From positions 62,001 to 126,000 of the forward strand of contig NZ_AVSQ01000017.1 in assembly GCF_000685395.1 (NCBI RefSeq): DNA of 64,000 nt, read 5' to 3'. The notes beneath the pieces are model-generated. The model searched no databases and was not told where the DNA came from. It saw only the letters and a program-made list of their open reading frames with translations. Each line of letters starts with the position of its first letter. Positions within the stretch are counted from its first letter, which is position 1. The position numbers and the translations under genes are program-made. Below are positions 54,047 through 61,918 of this stretch, piece by piece. Origin of the DNA: Candidatus Nitrosotenuis chungbukensis. Lineage in GTDB: Archaea; Thermoproteota; Nitrososphaeria; Nitrososphaerales; Nitrosopumilaceae.

Positions 54047-54057
54047 TATGAATATAT
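54047..54057. promoter_or_regulatory. TATA element shared by two divergent genes
   Basis: The near-palindromic gaatatataac lies about 23 bases from the ATG of the cyclophilin-like gene on the minus strand and about 29 bases from the TTG of rpoK on the plus strand. A single TATA box may serve both directions, since the two starts are only 51 bases apart. Confidence 0.4.
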
Positions 54058-54081
54058 AACCGTATTAGAGAATTTTTTCAA

Positions 54082-54585
54082 TTGTCAGATCCTGAAGAAG
54101 CCGAAGTTGAGATTACCGAAGAGGTTGAAGAGGAACCAGAGTTTGCAAGGCCAGTTGGCGTAGAAGAGGCTGCAGAAGACACCTCAATGGAAGACGCGGT
54201 GGCAGCATACAAAAAAATCTTCGAGACCAAAGAACTAACAGATGATGAACGAGTCGAGCTAGACAAAAAGGTAAAGGAGATGGAGCAGCGGGAAATAGTT
54301 GACACAGATCCAGTTCACGATGCCATAGAAATTCCACTTGCAGGAAAAGGCAAGATAGCAATCGGCCCACCAACACTAACAAGATTTGAGAAGGCAAGAA
54401 TTCTAGGCGCGCGAGCATTACAGTTGTCATTAGGAGCACCGCCATTCATAACAATCCCAGCAAATGCCAGAACATCGCTTGACATAGCACTAAAAGAACT
54501 CGAAGATCGAGTAATTCCAATTGTTATTAGACGAAAACTGCCAAACGGCGATTACCAAAACATTCCAATTGACTTTTTCAATTAA
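54082..54585 (+). CDS. rpoK: RNA polymerase subunit RpoK (Rpb6 homologue)
   Basis: The C-terminal half is a typical RpoK/Rpb6: LTRFEKARILGARALQLSLGAPPFI (about 92-116) and VIPIVIRRKLPNGD. The N-terminal 85 residues form an acidic extension (EEVEEEPEFARPVGVEEAAED) longer than in most archaea and like eukaryotic Rpb6. It helps assemble RNA polymerase. It starts with TTG. Confidence 0.93.
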   Translation: MSDPEEAEVEITEEVEEEPEFARPVGVEEAAEDTSMEDAVAAYKKIFETKELTDDERVELDKKVKEMEQREIVDTDPVHDAIEIPLAGKGKIAIGPPTLTRFEKARILGARALQLSLGAPPFITIPANARTSLDIALKELEDRVIPIVIRRKLPNGDYQNIPIDFFN

Positions 54586-54637
54586 TGGACAAATCGTCGA
54601 CAAAACTTAAAAGAACTACATTTTTTGAAAAAATGGA

Positions 54638-54955
54638 ATGATCAGCATGGAAGAGACAAAGCAAAACACAGAGCCCGCAAAGCAAACTGATCAGCCCCAC
54701 GTGTTCTATGTAAGAAACGAACCGATAATGCCTGCCGCACTTGACGTCTTTATGCTAATCAACAAACATGGAAAGGGACTGCTAAAGGCAAAGGGAAACA
54801 CAATCCCAAGTGCAGTTGCAATTGCAAACATCATCGTGGAAAAAATGCTTCACAATGCAGCGTCCATAGAGCGCATAACACTTGACAGCGAAAACACAGA
54901 TGCGTTTGGAAAGAGAATGCTATCCACAATAGAAATTTCTATTATCAAGAACTAG
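54638..54955 (+). CDS. albA: Alba-family nucleic-acid-binding protein
   Basis: The 105-residue protein has the Alba fold: VFYVRNEPIMPAALDVFMLI, then a basic loop with KGKGLLKAKGNTIPSAVAIANII and a C-terminal strand IERITLDSE. Alba coats DNA or RNA in archaea. An N-terminal Gln/Lys-rich tail (about 1-20) precedes the fold. It starts at ATG 54638, with a TATA-like cttaaaaga about 26-30 bases upstream. It overlaps the convergent XRE gene by 4 bases. Confidence 0.92.
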   Translation: MISMEETKQNTEPAKQTDQPHVFYVRNEPIMPAALDVFMLINKHGKGLLKAKGNTIPSAVAIANIIVEKMLHNAASIERITLDSENTDAFGKRMLSTIEISIIKN

Positions 54956-55368
54956 TAAATACTGCCAGGCCCCTTTAGCAACATGTTTTCACATTCTTTG
55001 CACACTGCTTCGTCAATGTTTGATTCCAAGTTGTGGTGAATCTCACAAATCAAAAGACTTGATTTTATGTAATTGCAAAGACTGATGAATTTTGCAAGGC
55101 TGGACGGGGTGTACGCCATATCGGATGCAAGGCTATCACTTAGGGTGTTTATCAGTTGAGACACCTGTTCGTCGGCTATGAGTTTCTGAATGAGTTTTGG
55201 ATCACCGCGTGTTCCTCGAATGTAGTTGCTTATTGCAGCCTGCGTTACCCCTAGCATTTTTGAGATTTCGTCCTCTCTGATTTGGTGCTCTTCGGCAAGC
55301 TTTTTTGCCAAAATCGCACGTAACGCTGGAATTAGTGTTTTTGATTCGATTTCTGCAGGAAGTAACAA
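54952..55368 (-). CDS. XRE-type HTH transcriptional regulator
   Basis: The 138-residue protein has an N-terminal lambda-repressor-like HTH (about 25-60; IREDEISKMLGVTQAAISNYIRGTRG). A C-terminal helical part carries a CKEC motif and a CEIHHN segment (about 105-130), possibly a zinc site. It resembles archaeal regulators of the COG2522 type. It starts with TTG; a TATA-like element (ctatttaaag) is 26 bases upstream, consistent with leaderless mRNA. Confidence 0.8.
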   Translation of the reverse strand: MLLPAEIESKTLIPALRAILAKKLAEEHQIREDEISKMLGVTQAAISNYIRGTRGDPKLIQKLIADEQVSQLINTLSDSLASDMAYTPSSLAKFISLCNYIKSSLLICEIHHNLESNIDEAVCKECENMLLKGPGSIY

Positions 55369-55510
55369 CGATGGAAAATCGGTCTACAATCTATTTAAAG
55401 TTAACAATGTACAAAATCAAATCACGTCAGGCAAATTAATTTCATGCAAAAAATAGCTGAAGCTAATTTCGCTACTCAAAGCTTAATTTGTTTATCATAC
55501 AAAAAAAAAT

Positions 55511-56455
55511 GTGAGCCAAGTCATCAGCCAAACTTATCAAATCATAGAAAAAGCAGTTTTGCAAAGCAGCACAGACTGTTTGTCGCTATCAGGCGGGCTG
55601 GATAGCACCATTTTGGCATACTTTCTTAGAGATAGAAAAATCGGCACCGTATCAATAATAGCAAAAGACTTTCTTGCAAACGATCTGACGTATTGCCAGC
55701 TTGCTGCAAGCAAGTTCAACCTCCCACTAAACATCAGATTCTGCGGGACAGACGAGATCTATTCTGGAATCGAAGAGACCATAAAAATTCTAAAGAACTT
55801 TAACGATATCGAAATACGGAACAACGTTGTAATGTACCTTGCATTGTCTGTTGCAAAAGAACTTGGATTTAGCAAGGTAATGACTGGGGACGGAGCAGAC
55901 GAGATCTTTGCAGGATATAACTTCCTACTAAACAAAAGCGCAGACGAACTTGAATCAGACCTGAAAAGGATTGGCAGAATCATGCACTTTCCGTCACAGA
56001 AAATAGGAAAGGCGCTTGGAATAGACGTAGTGTCACCGTTTTGCAACAAAGAGGTAGTAGAATTTGCAAAAACAATACCTGCAGATCTCAAAGTGCACGA
56101 AGAGGGCGGCAAGAAATTTGGCAAGTGGATTCTAAGGAAGGCATTTGAGGGGAAAATACCAAATGCGATCACGTGGAGGCAAAAATCTCCCATGCAGGAC
56201 GGTGCTGGAACCCAAAGCCTTACTGAGTTTTTCAATAGCGCGATTCCAGATCCCATATTTAATGAAAAGGCAAAAAAAATCAAAGACAAAGACGGCGTGA
56301 TAATTAGGACCAAAGAATCTCTCCAGTATTATGAAATTTATCGCAGGTATAACGAGCCTAAAACCGGCGATTCAGGCATCACGTGTCCTGACTGCAGACA
56401 CAGTATTGAGGAAGACTCAAAATTCTGTAGAATGTGTGGAAGGTTTCCACTCTAG
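55511..56455 (+). CDS. Asparagine synthetase-like protein without glutaminase domain
   Basis: The 314-residue protein matches the synthetase half of AsnB: PP-loop SGGLDST (27-33), MTGDGADEIFAGYN and RQKSPMQDGAG. The N-terminal glutamine-amidotransferase domain is absent; a C-terminal zinc ribbon (CPDC, CRMC, about 293-311) is present. It might use free ammonia, a separate glutaminase, or modify another molecule. It starts with GTG at 55511 (ATG-TGA just before is out of frame). Confidence 0.85.
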   Translation: MSQVISQTYQIIEKAVLQSSTDCLSLSGGLDSTILAYFLRDRKIGTVSIIAKDFLANDLTYCQLAASKFNLPLNIRFCGTDEIYSGIEETIKILKNFNDIEIRNNVVMYLALSVAKELGFSKVMTGDGADEIFAGYNFLLNKSADELESDLKRIGRIMHFPSQKIGKALGIDVVSPFCNKEVVEFAKTIPADLKVHEEGGKKFGKWILRKAFEGKIPNAITWRQKSPMQDGAGTQSLTEFFNSAIPDPIFNEKAKKIKDKDGVIIRTKESLQYYEIYRRYNEPKTGDSGITCPDCRHSIEEDSKFCRMCGRFPL

Positions 56456-56598
56456 GTATTTTTCTTCCATTTTTTTGGCTTCTTTTTGAAGATGCGCCTG
56501 CACCCGTTACAGCAGAAAAAATATTTCTTTTCTTCATATTCATATACCACCGCTAGGCTTTCATCCATTTCAATTCCGCAGACGGGATCCACTGGCAT
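56452..56598 (-). CDS. YHS-domain microprotein
   Basis: The 48-residue product begins MPVDPVCGIEMDE and continues with EYEEKKYFFCCNGCRRIF, the complete YHS pattern (DPVCGM, YFC, C, F). YHS domains bind metal and occur in copper or mercury proteins and in stand-alone form. ATG at 56598 has a TATA-like TATAAATAG centred 26 bases upstream. It overlaps the asnB-like stop by 4 bases. Confidence 0.8.
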   Translation of the reverse strand: MPVDPVCGIEMDESLAVVYEYEEKKYFFCCNGCRRIFKKKPKKWKKNT

Positions 56599-56646
56599 AA
56601 CTAGGCCTAACAATTTTTCTATTTATACATAATGCAGATCAGGTGA

Positions 56647-57603
56647 TCAGTAGGATGCTTCGACAATTATGGATTTTAGATCATCGACTGTTTTTGCAAG
56701 CATGATTTGTGGTCGCAGTTTTGCCGCGTGCATTATTCCCTTGGTAAAGCGCATTGCCTGCTGCCGAATATTTGAAAATTTTATGTTATAGTTTATCGCA
56801 AAATCAGCATATTTCAAAAACATTTCAAGCCGATGCTTTGCAGAATATTCCTGATAACTTCCGGATTTCAGATAGTCGTTTATCTGTCTGAACAGAAACG
56901 GATTTCCCATTGCACCCCTGCCAACCATCACATAGTCACAGCCGGTTTCATCAATCATTGCCTTTGCAAGCTCCGGGCTTGTGACGTCACCATTGCCAAC
57001 AATTGGGATGTCAACCATTTCCTTTAATTCCTTAATTAAAGTCCAGTCTGATTTTCCAGAATATCCCTGACGTACAGTTCTAGCGTGAAGGGTTATCATT
57101 TTAATTCCCTCCTTTTGTGCCACGCTTGCAATATCCTTAAACAGATACTGGTCATTTACGCCTGCGCGCATCTTGAGTGTCACCGGTTTTTTTACAGATG
57201 AGACCAGCGTTTTGAAGATCTTTTGCGTCAAGTCTATGTTTTGGAGTAGTGCCCCTCCTGCCATTTGTTGTGTGATGTGCGGTGCTGGGCACCCCATATT
57301 GTAATCAATTATGTCAAAAAACGGCTCGACTATTTTTGCGGCTTTTGCCAACGCCTCAAGATCCGAGCCAAAGAGCTGCACCGACAAGGGTCGCTCTTTT
57401 TCCGAAAATTCGATGAATTCGCTTATCTTTTTATTTTCCACCTGTAGTTGTTTTTCCTTTGCGATTATGGCATGTATGCTTGTCAGCTCGCTCACAACTA
57501 GGCCTGCGCCCATTTCCTTGCACAACAGTCGCAGTGCAGGATCGCTGACTCCTGCCATCGGAGCCAGAAATACTCGGCTAGAGAATTTTGGCAGGTCACT
57601 CAC
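56647..57603 (-). CDS. dus: tRNA-dihydrouridine synthase
   Basis: The 318-residue TIM-barrel flavoenzyme has LAPMAGVSDPALRLLCKEMG at the N-terminus, the catalytic cysteine in YNMGCPAPHITQQMAGGALL (about 102-121), and VGNGDVTSPELAKAM and VMVGRGAMGNPFLF. It reduces uridine to dihydrouridine in tRNA. It starts with GTG. Which position it modifies cannot be read from sequence. Confidence 0.92.
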   Translation of the reverse strand: MSDLPKFSSRVFLAPMAGVSDPALRLLCKEMGAGLVVSELTSIHAIIAKEKQLQVENKKISEFIEFSEKERPLSVQLFGSDLEALAKAAKIVEPFFDIIDYNMGCPAPHITQQMAGGALLQNIDLTQKIFKTLVSSVKKPVTLKMRAGVNDQYLFKDIASVAQKEGIKMITLHARTVRQGYSGKSDWTLIKELKEMVDIPIVGNGDVTSPELAKAMIDETGCDYVMVGRGAMGNPFLFRQINDYLKSGSYQEYSAKHRLEMFLKYADFAINYNIKFSNIRQQAMRFTKGIMHAAKLRPQIMLAKTVDDLKSIIVEASY

Positions 57604-57701
57604 AGAGTGTGAAAAATTTCAATAATATATAAAAGAAATCAGGTTATTCGTTCAGCTCAAACATACTATAAAAGATAGTCAGATCATTTGCAGAAAAAAC
57701 A

Positions 57702-58397
57702 TTGAACTTTACAAAACATAGGGGCATGGTATTTTGGCACCATGCCGCGCTAGCTACTTTTGCGCTAATTACGATAGCTCTGACAGGTACCATTATGAGT
57801 GCGGGTTTTTCATCAAGTGAGGCAGTAAAGGACGTCTTGGAAAAATCAGTGACAAAGTCATCAGTTGCGGTAAAAGTAATTGGGAAAATGATTGGAACCA
57901 CCCAGATAACAGAAAACAGGGTCACCACCACTGCAACCCCAGTTACTGTCACAGCAGACAGTTTTGTCAACCTGGATCCGGAATTCCTCCACGTGACATA
58001 CAAGATAATCAAGGACTCAAGCCACATAATCACGTATGACAACATCTATTCTGGGGCATTAATTGGGGAATCCTACAACTCGGTAAATGAGGCGATGAAG
58101 GCTGCAAAAGAAAAAGGCCTCATCAAGGTAAACCCATTGACTGATTCTGAAAAACCAGATACGACTAGCGCCTTCTTTTACTGGGTGATCAATCAAGACT
58201 CGAATAAATTCTTGCAGAATAACGAAATTGCAAATCTTGTTGTGGTTTATGCAGATAAGGACAGGCCGGCAACTAGTGAATACATAAAAGTTCAGGTCTT
58301 TGATAGGGAAGGCGTCATTTTAGAATTGGAGAGAACCATTCCAAATATCTCAAGCTCAATTCTTGACTTGGGTGGAAAGGTAAAGGTGAAGACTTAG
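57702..58397 (+). CDS. Archaellin-like / type IV pilin-like secreted protein
   Basis: The 231-residue protein begins with a short basic KHRG, then a hydrophobic helix (VFWHHAALATFALITIALTGTI), like class III signal peptides. A VTTTATPVTVTA stretch follows, and the C-terminal VQVFDREGVILELERTIPNISS resembles archaellin ends. It may be a minor archaellin or pilin. No fla/arl operon is nearby. It starts with TTG and has a TATA-like actataaaag about 30 bases upstream. Confidence 0.65.
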   Translation: MNFTKHRGMVFWHHAALATFALITIALTGTIMSAGFSSSEAVKDVLEKSVTKSSVAVKVIGKMIGTTQITENRVTTTATPVTVTADSFVNLDPEFLHVTYKIIKDSSHIITYDNIYSGALIGESYNSVNEAMKAAKEKGLIKVNPLTDSEKPDTTSAFFYWVINQDSNKFLQNNEIANLVVVYADKDRPATSEYIKVQVFDREGVILELERTIPNISSSILDLGGKVKVKT

Positions 58398-59494
58398 GAC
58401 GTCAGTTTTTTTAACAATGAGTAAAACTCGTCTTGTTTAAGCGGCGGAATTTTCATAATTTCCAAATTTTCCTCAACATGTGATGGGGTTTTTTGCCCGA
58501 CGAGCGGAGCTAAAACGCCGGGAGTGGAGCGTATAAACTGAAGGCATTTGAGGGACGGCTTGAGATCAATGTAATCGGGAAGCACGCCGGGCGAAAGCAG
58601 CTTGCCCTGCATTAGCGGAACGCTTGTAAAAACACCAATCCCGTTGCTTTGCGCTGCTTCAAGAATCGAAACATCTGCCCCGTTTGATGGTTGATTTTTT
58701 AGCATGAGCGCCTGATCAAGATACAGATTGTACGGGAGCTGGATGAATCTGAATCCGTGATTCTCCCCACCTATCTCCTTGGCAATTTGCAACACGTCTA
58801 AAATGGAAAGATGTTGGGGGTTTTCCTTTGGAACCCTAAAGCACTCCCATGTTGCCATTCCATAGTATTTGATTTTCCCTTCTTTTCGTTTCTGCTCGTA
58901 TAGACTAATCACGTCTTTCAGGTTTTTCATGAATTGTTCTTTTGAAATGTCTTGGATTTGCCCTTCAATTGAGTTGTGCAGGTAAATCAGGTCGACGCAT
59001 TCCAGTCCAAGGTTTTTGAGGCTACGGTTTAGCTGGTCCTCAAGGTAGGGTATAGTCATACAGTGATATCCAGACGAGATGTCGTTTGGCTTTACGATTC
59101 CAGGCTTTGCGTATTCTCTTTGCACGTATGCCCAAAAGTCTTCTTTGATGTCGCCGTCGTTTGTCACATAACCGTTTTTTGTGCTTACAAATATCGAGTC
59201 GCGCGTAATTTTTCCATCTTGAATTAAATCAGATATTGCGGTTCCCACTGCGCGCTCTGCCTTTTGCGCCCGGTAGTTTATGGCAGTGTCAATTACGTTG
59301 ATTCCTGCAAGGACGGATTTTTTTATTGCGTCAATTACCAAAAGATCTGTCTGGGAGTCAGGAGTTCCAAGGTACGTGCCGATTCCGACGTTCGATAAAG
59401 CAAGGCCTTGCGCAAGCACATAATTGTCAGATACCGCGCCATATTTTGCGGCAAACTTTTTCGTTCCCTCGGGCGTGGCACATCCAGAAATCAT
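58394..59494 (-). CDS. Aldo/keto reductase
   Basis: The 366-residue TIM-barrel protein has GIGTYLGTPDSQTD, the catalytic region DTAINYRAQKAERAVG, and LIYLHNSIEG. Aldo/keto reductases use NAD(P)H to reduce carbonyls. This group is longer than typical, with inserts around residues 105-145. The substrate is unknown. It is convergent with the archaellin-like gene (4-base overlap) and in the same direction as the UbiA gene. Confidence 0.8.
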   Translation of the reverse strand: MISGCATPEGTKKFAAKYGAVSDNYVLAQGLALSNVGIGTYLGTPDSQTDLLVIDAIKKSVLAGINVIDTAINYRAQKAERAVGTAISDLIQDGKITRDSIFVSTKNGYVTNDGDIKEDFWAYVQREYAKPGIVKPNDISSGYHCMTIPYLEDQLNRSLKNLGLECVDLIYLHNSIEGQIQDISKEQFMKNLKDVISLYEQKRKEGKIKYYGMATWECFRVPKENPQHLSILDVLQIAKEIGGENHGFRFIQLPYNLYLDQALMLKNQPSNGADVSILEAAQSNGIGVFTSVPLMQGKLLSPGVLPDYIDLKPSLKCLQFIRSTPGVLAPLVGQKTPSHVEENLEIMKIPPLKQDEFYSLLKKLTS

Positions 59495-59518
59495 GTGATA
59501 AATCTAAGATTGTGCGAT

Positions 59519-60421
59519 TTAATTGTTGTTTGCTATGATGCCAACCAAAAACCCGATTACAAAAAGCGCACCAGTTATTCTGCTAAAGAGCAGGGCAGAT
59601 TTCATTACGGAGACAAACTTGTCGGAATCGTCAAAATGCCTTCGTAAATTCAGTCCAGATTTCATCATGAGTGGGATTGTTGCAAGGGACATCAGGCAAA
59701 AAACAGGAAACAAGTGCAGTATGACTCCAGATACGATTATTCCGTAACTGACAAATGGAAATGCCCAAAAAACATTTGATGCTCTTTTTTTGCCAAGCAT
59801 TATGACAAGTGTTTTTCTTCCCTTTTGCTTGTCCGCATCAAGGTCGGGAAATGACGTAATGTACAGGACTAGTGAGGATAAAGCGCCGACGACTATCCCG
59901 CCTAACATGCTTGACGGAGTGATTTGCTGCGTCTGTATGAAATACGTGCCAAGTACTATCATGGTGCCCTTTATTCCAACAAATATTTCTCCAAGGCCAG
60001 AGTCAACTATTTTTGTAGAGTAAAAGTAGATTGACAAAATTGCAAAGCCAAGTATTACTGCAATAATCCAGCCGTAAATGACAATAAAGTACAGTCCGGC
60101 AAGCGAGCCGAGAATTAAAAACGCAATACCTGCCATATACACGTGAGACGGCTTGAGCAATCCTTCTGGTAGGACACCGGTTCCACCGCTGAATTTTGTT
60201 CGTTTTGTAATGGTGTCGATTCCTCGTTTGTAGTCCCAAAAGTCATTTAGAAGATCAACACTTGCGTGCAAGGAGATTACACCGGCCATTGTGATGACAG
60301 AATGCATCACATCCAGTCTCCCAGTGTGCCAGTATGACATGGCAAGCCCGAGTGACACTGCAATTACAGACGCCAAAAGAAATTTGATTCGAATTACGCG
60401 AAGCCAGACAGATATGTTCAT
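59519..60421 (-). CDS. UbiA-family prenyltransferase (MenA-like)
   Basis: The 300-residue protein has about eight membrane helices and both acidic motifs: NDFWDYKRGID (first, about 60-70) and FPDLDADKQKGRKTL (second). It attaches a prenyl chain to an aromatic ring, most likely in menaquinone or a related quinone, or a similar lipid. It lies downstream of the DUF2203 gene. The lack of men genes nearby leaves the substrate open. Confidence 0.85.
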   Translation of the reverse strand: MNISVWLRVIRIKFLLASVIAVSLGLAMSYWHTGRLDVMHSVITMAGVISLHASVDLLNDFWDYKRGIDTITKRTKFSGGTGVLPEGLLKPSHVYMAGIAFLILGSLAGLYFIVIYGWIIAVILGFAILSIYFYSTKIVDSGLGEIFVGIKGTMIVLGTYFIQTQQITPSSMLGGIVVGALSSLVLYITSFPDLDADKQKGRKTLVIMLGKKRASNVFWAFPFVSYGIIVSGVILHLFPVFCLMSLATIPLMMKSGLNLRRHFDDSDKFVSVMKSALLFSRITGALFVIGFLVGIIANNN

Positions 60422-60440
60422 ATCAAATTATTGCAGGCGC

Positions 60441-60842
60441 CTATACTAAAGATTCATCGCTTACATCAAGCGGCTTGCGGCCCATAAAGCCAACGTCCTT
60501 TTCGTGCCAGAACTTTATCTCCTTTTCACCCTCCTTCCAGCAGAGCCAGACCTCCTCATCGAACCTCTTTGATGGAAAGTCAAGCAGTCCCTCCTCGACG
60601 CTCTTTAGGACGACGCCCGTGTTTTCCAGATCTTCGATTGCCTCGTAAAATCTTGTAATTGCAGAATTGAGATTTTGCTTCAGGACCACATAGTCTGCAA
60701 AGTTAAACGATGCGGACATTTGCGCGTTCATTTCAGCCTCCAGTTTTAGGATTTCTTGTTTTTTCTTTTGAAGGTTCTTGAATTTTTCAATTACTTGAGG
60801 CAGTACAGCGTTAGCAGTTGCTATGGTAAAATACGAGAACAT
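60441..60842 (-). CDS. DUF2203 family protein
   Basis: With ATG at 60842 the product begins MFSYFTIATANAVLPQVIEKF and ends with VWLCWKEGEKEIKFWHEKDVGFMGRKPL, both typical of DUF2203 proteins. The middle is a long helical hairpin. Function unknown. A TATA-like GCTTTTAATGG is 26 bases upstream of this ATG, so the longer frame from 60884 was rejected. Confidence 0.85.
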   Translation of the reverse strand: MFSYFTIATANAVLPQVIEKFKNLQKKKQEILKLEAEMNAQMSASFNFADYVVLKQNLNSAITRFYEAIEDLENTGVVLKSVEEGLLDFPSKRFDEEVWLCWKEGEKEIKFWHEKDVGFMGRKPLDVSDESLV

Positions 60843-60926
60843 GATTTGACTGTAAATCGATGCCATTAAAAGCATTTTTGTCATTTCAGATGCAAATTTT
60901 ATTACCTGTCAGATTTACTGAAAAAC

Positions 60927-61211
60927 ATGAGCGAAGAGGAACTAGTAGAACAGCTAATCACGCAGACACTTGACGGTGCACTGCAGACAATTCCAATCTA
61001 TATGGCAGAGATTGAGCAAAACAAATCAGAACTGCAAGTCGAAAATACAAAAGAGTTTGCCTATGGGGTGATAATGGGAATGGCGCTTGGAATGGCAGGC
61101 GCTGCAATTGCAGCCATAAGAAACGGAATGCCCTCAGAAGAGGATCAAGTCAAGGTTCGAGACATGGTGTATTCTAAAATTCCGCAAATAAGAGAAAGGA
61201 TCTTCAGTTGA
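60927..61211 (+). CDS. Small conserved-looking hypothetical protein
   Basis: The 94-residue protein is acidic at the N-terminus and has one hydrophobic stretch near residues 45-63 (FAYGVIMGMALGMAGAAIAAI), which may be a membrane helix. It is first in a likely three-gene transcript with the PNPOx-like and parvulin genes (TTGA overlap with the next). No domain recognised. Confidence 0.65.
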   Translation: MSEEELVEQLITQTLDGALQTIPIYMAEIEQNKSELQVENTKEFAYGVIMGMALGMAGAAIAAIRNGMPSEEDQVKVRDMVYSKIPQIRERIFS

Positions 61212-61606
61212 TACAGTTTACAGAAAAAGAAAAAAAGTTTCTAGCATCAATTGAGGAAGCAAGATTTGCCACGGCAAACAAGTCAATGCCGCACGTAAAA
61301 CCAGTGTCATTTATTTTTCAGGACAATTCGTTTTACATTGCAACTGATTATACCACTGTAACGTACAAAAACATCAAGAAAAACCAGCATGCTGCCATCA
61401 CAGTTGACATTTACGACCCAGGCAAGCACAAGGCAGTACTTGCGCAGGGAGAAGTAAAGATAATCGAAGACGGGCCAGAATTTAAAAAAATCTATGCCAA
61501 ATTTTTTGAAAAATTCGCGTGGGTCAGAAAAGACCCGTGGAAAGAAAAAGAGGCACCGTTTCTAAGGCTTGTTCCAAAGCACAAGGCTTCGTGGGGCCTG
61601 GCATAA
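61208..61606 (+). CDS. Pyridoxamine 5'-phosphate oxidase-like FMN-binding protein
   Basis: The 132-residue split-barrel protein has [22 protein letters not shown] and a long C-terminal part with [13 protein letters not shown]. It is expected to bind FMN or F420. Specific activity cannot be assigned. It starts with TTG overlapping the stop of the preceding gene. Confidence 0.8.
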   Translation: MIQFTEKEKKFLASIEEARFATANKSMPHVKPVSFIFQDNSFYIATDYTTVTYKNIKKNQHAAITVDIYDPGKHKAVLAQGEVKIIEDGPEFKKIYAKFFEKFAWVRKDPWKEKEAPFLRLVPKHKASWGLA

Positions 61607-61637
61607 GATTTTTCAAACGGCTAGTTTTGGAGAAATC

Positions 61638-61916
61638 ATGGCAGATAAAATAAAGTGCTCACACATTTTGGTAGAAAAACAAGGCCAAGCGCTTGCAATC
61701 TTGGAGAGGCTAAAGAAAGGAGAAAAGTTTGCAGAACTTGCAAAGGAATTATCGCTTGACTCTGGAAGCGGCAAGAGGGGCGGAGAACTGGGATATTTTG
61801 GGCGAGGAAAGATGGTAAAACCCTTTGAGACAGCGGCGTTTAAGCTTGCAGTTGGAGAAATCTCAGAGCCCGTAAAGACAGAATACGGATATCACATAAT
61901 CAAAAGGTATTCGTAA
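61638..61916 (+). CDS. Parvulin-type peptidyl-prolyl isomerase
   Basis: The 92-residue product is a free-standing PpiC/parvulin domain: [27 protein letters not shown] and EYGYHIIKR. Thaumarchaeal parvulins such as NmPin of Nitrosopumilus maritimus are known single-domain enzymes that associate with the membrane. ATG at 61638 gives the complete domain; the in-frame extension from 61569 was rejected. Confidence 0.93.
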   Translation: MADKIKCSHILVEKQGQALAILERLKKGEKFAELAKELSLDSGSGKRGGELGYFGRGKMVKPFETAAFKLAVGEISEPVKTEYGYHIIKRYS

Positions 61917-61918
61917 TA

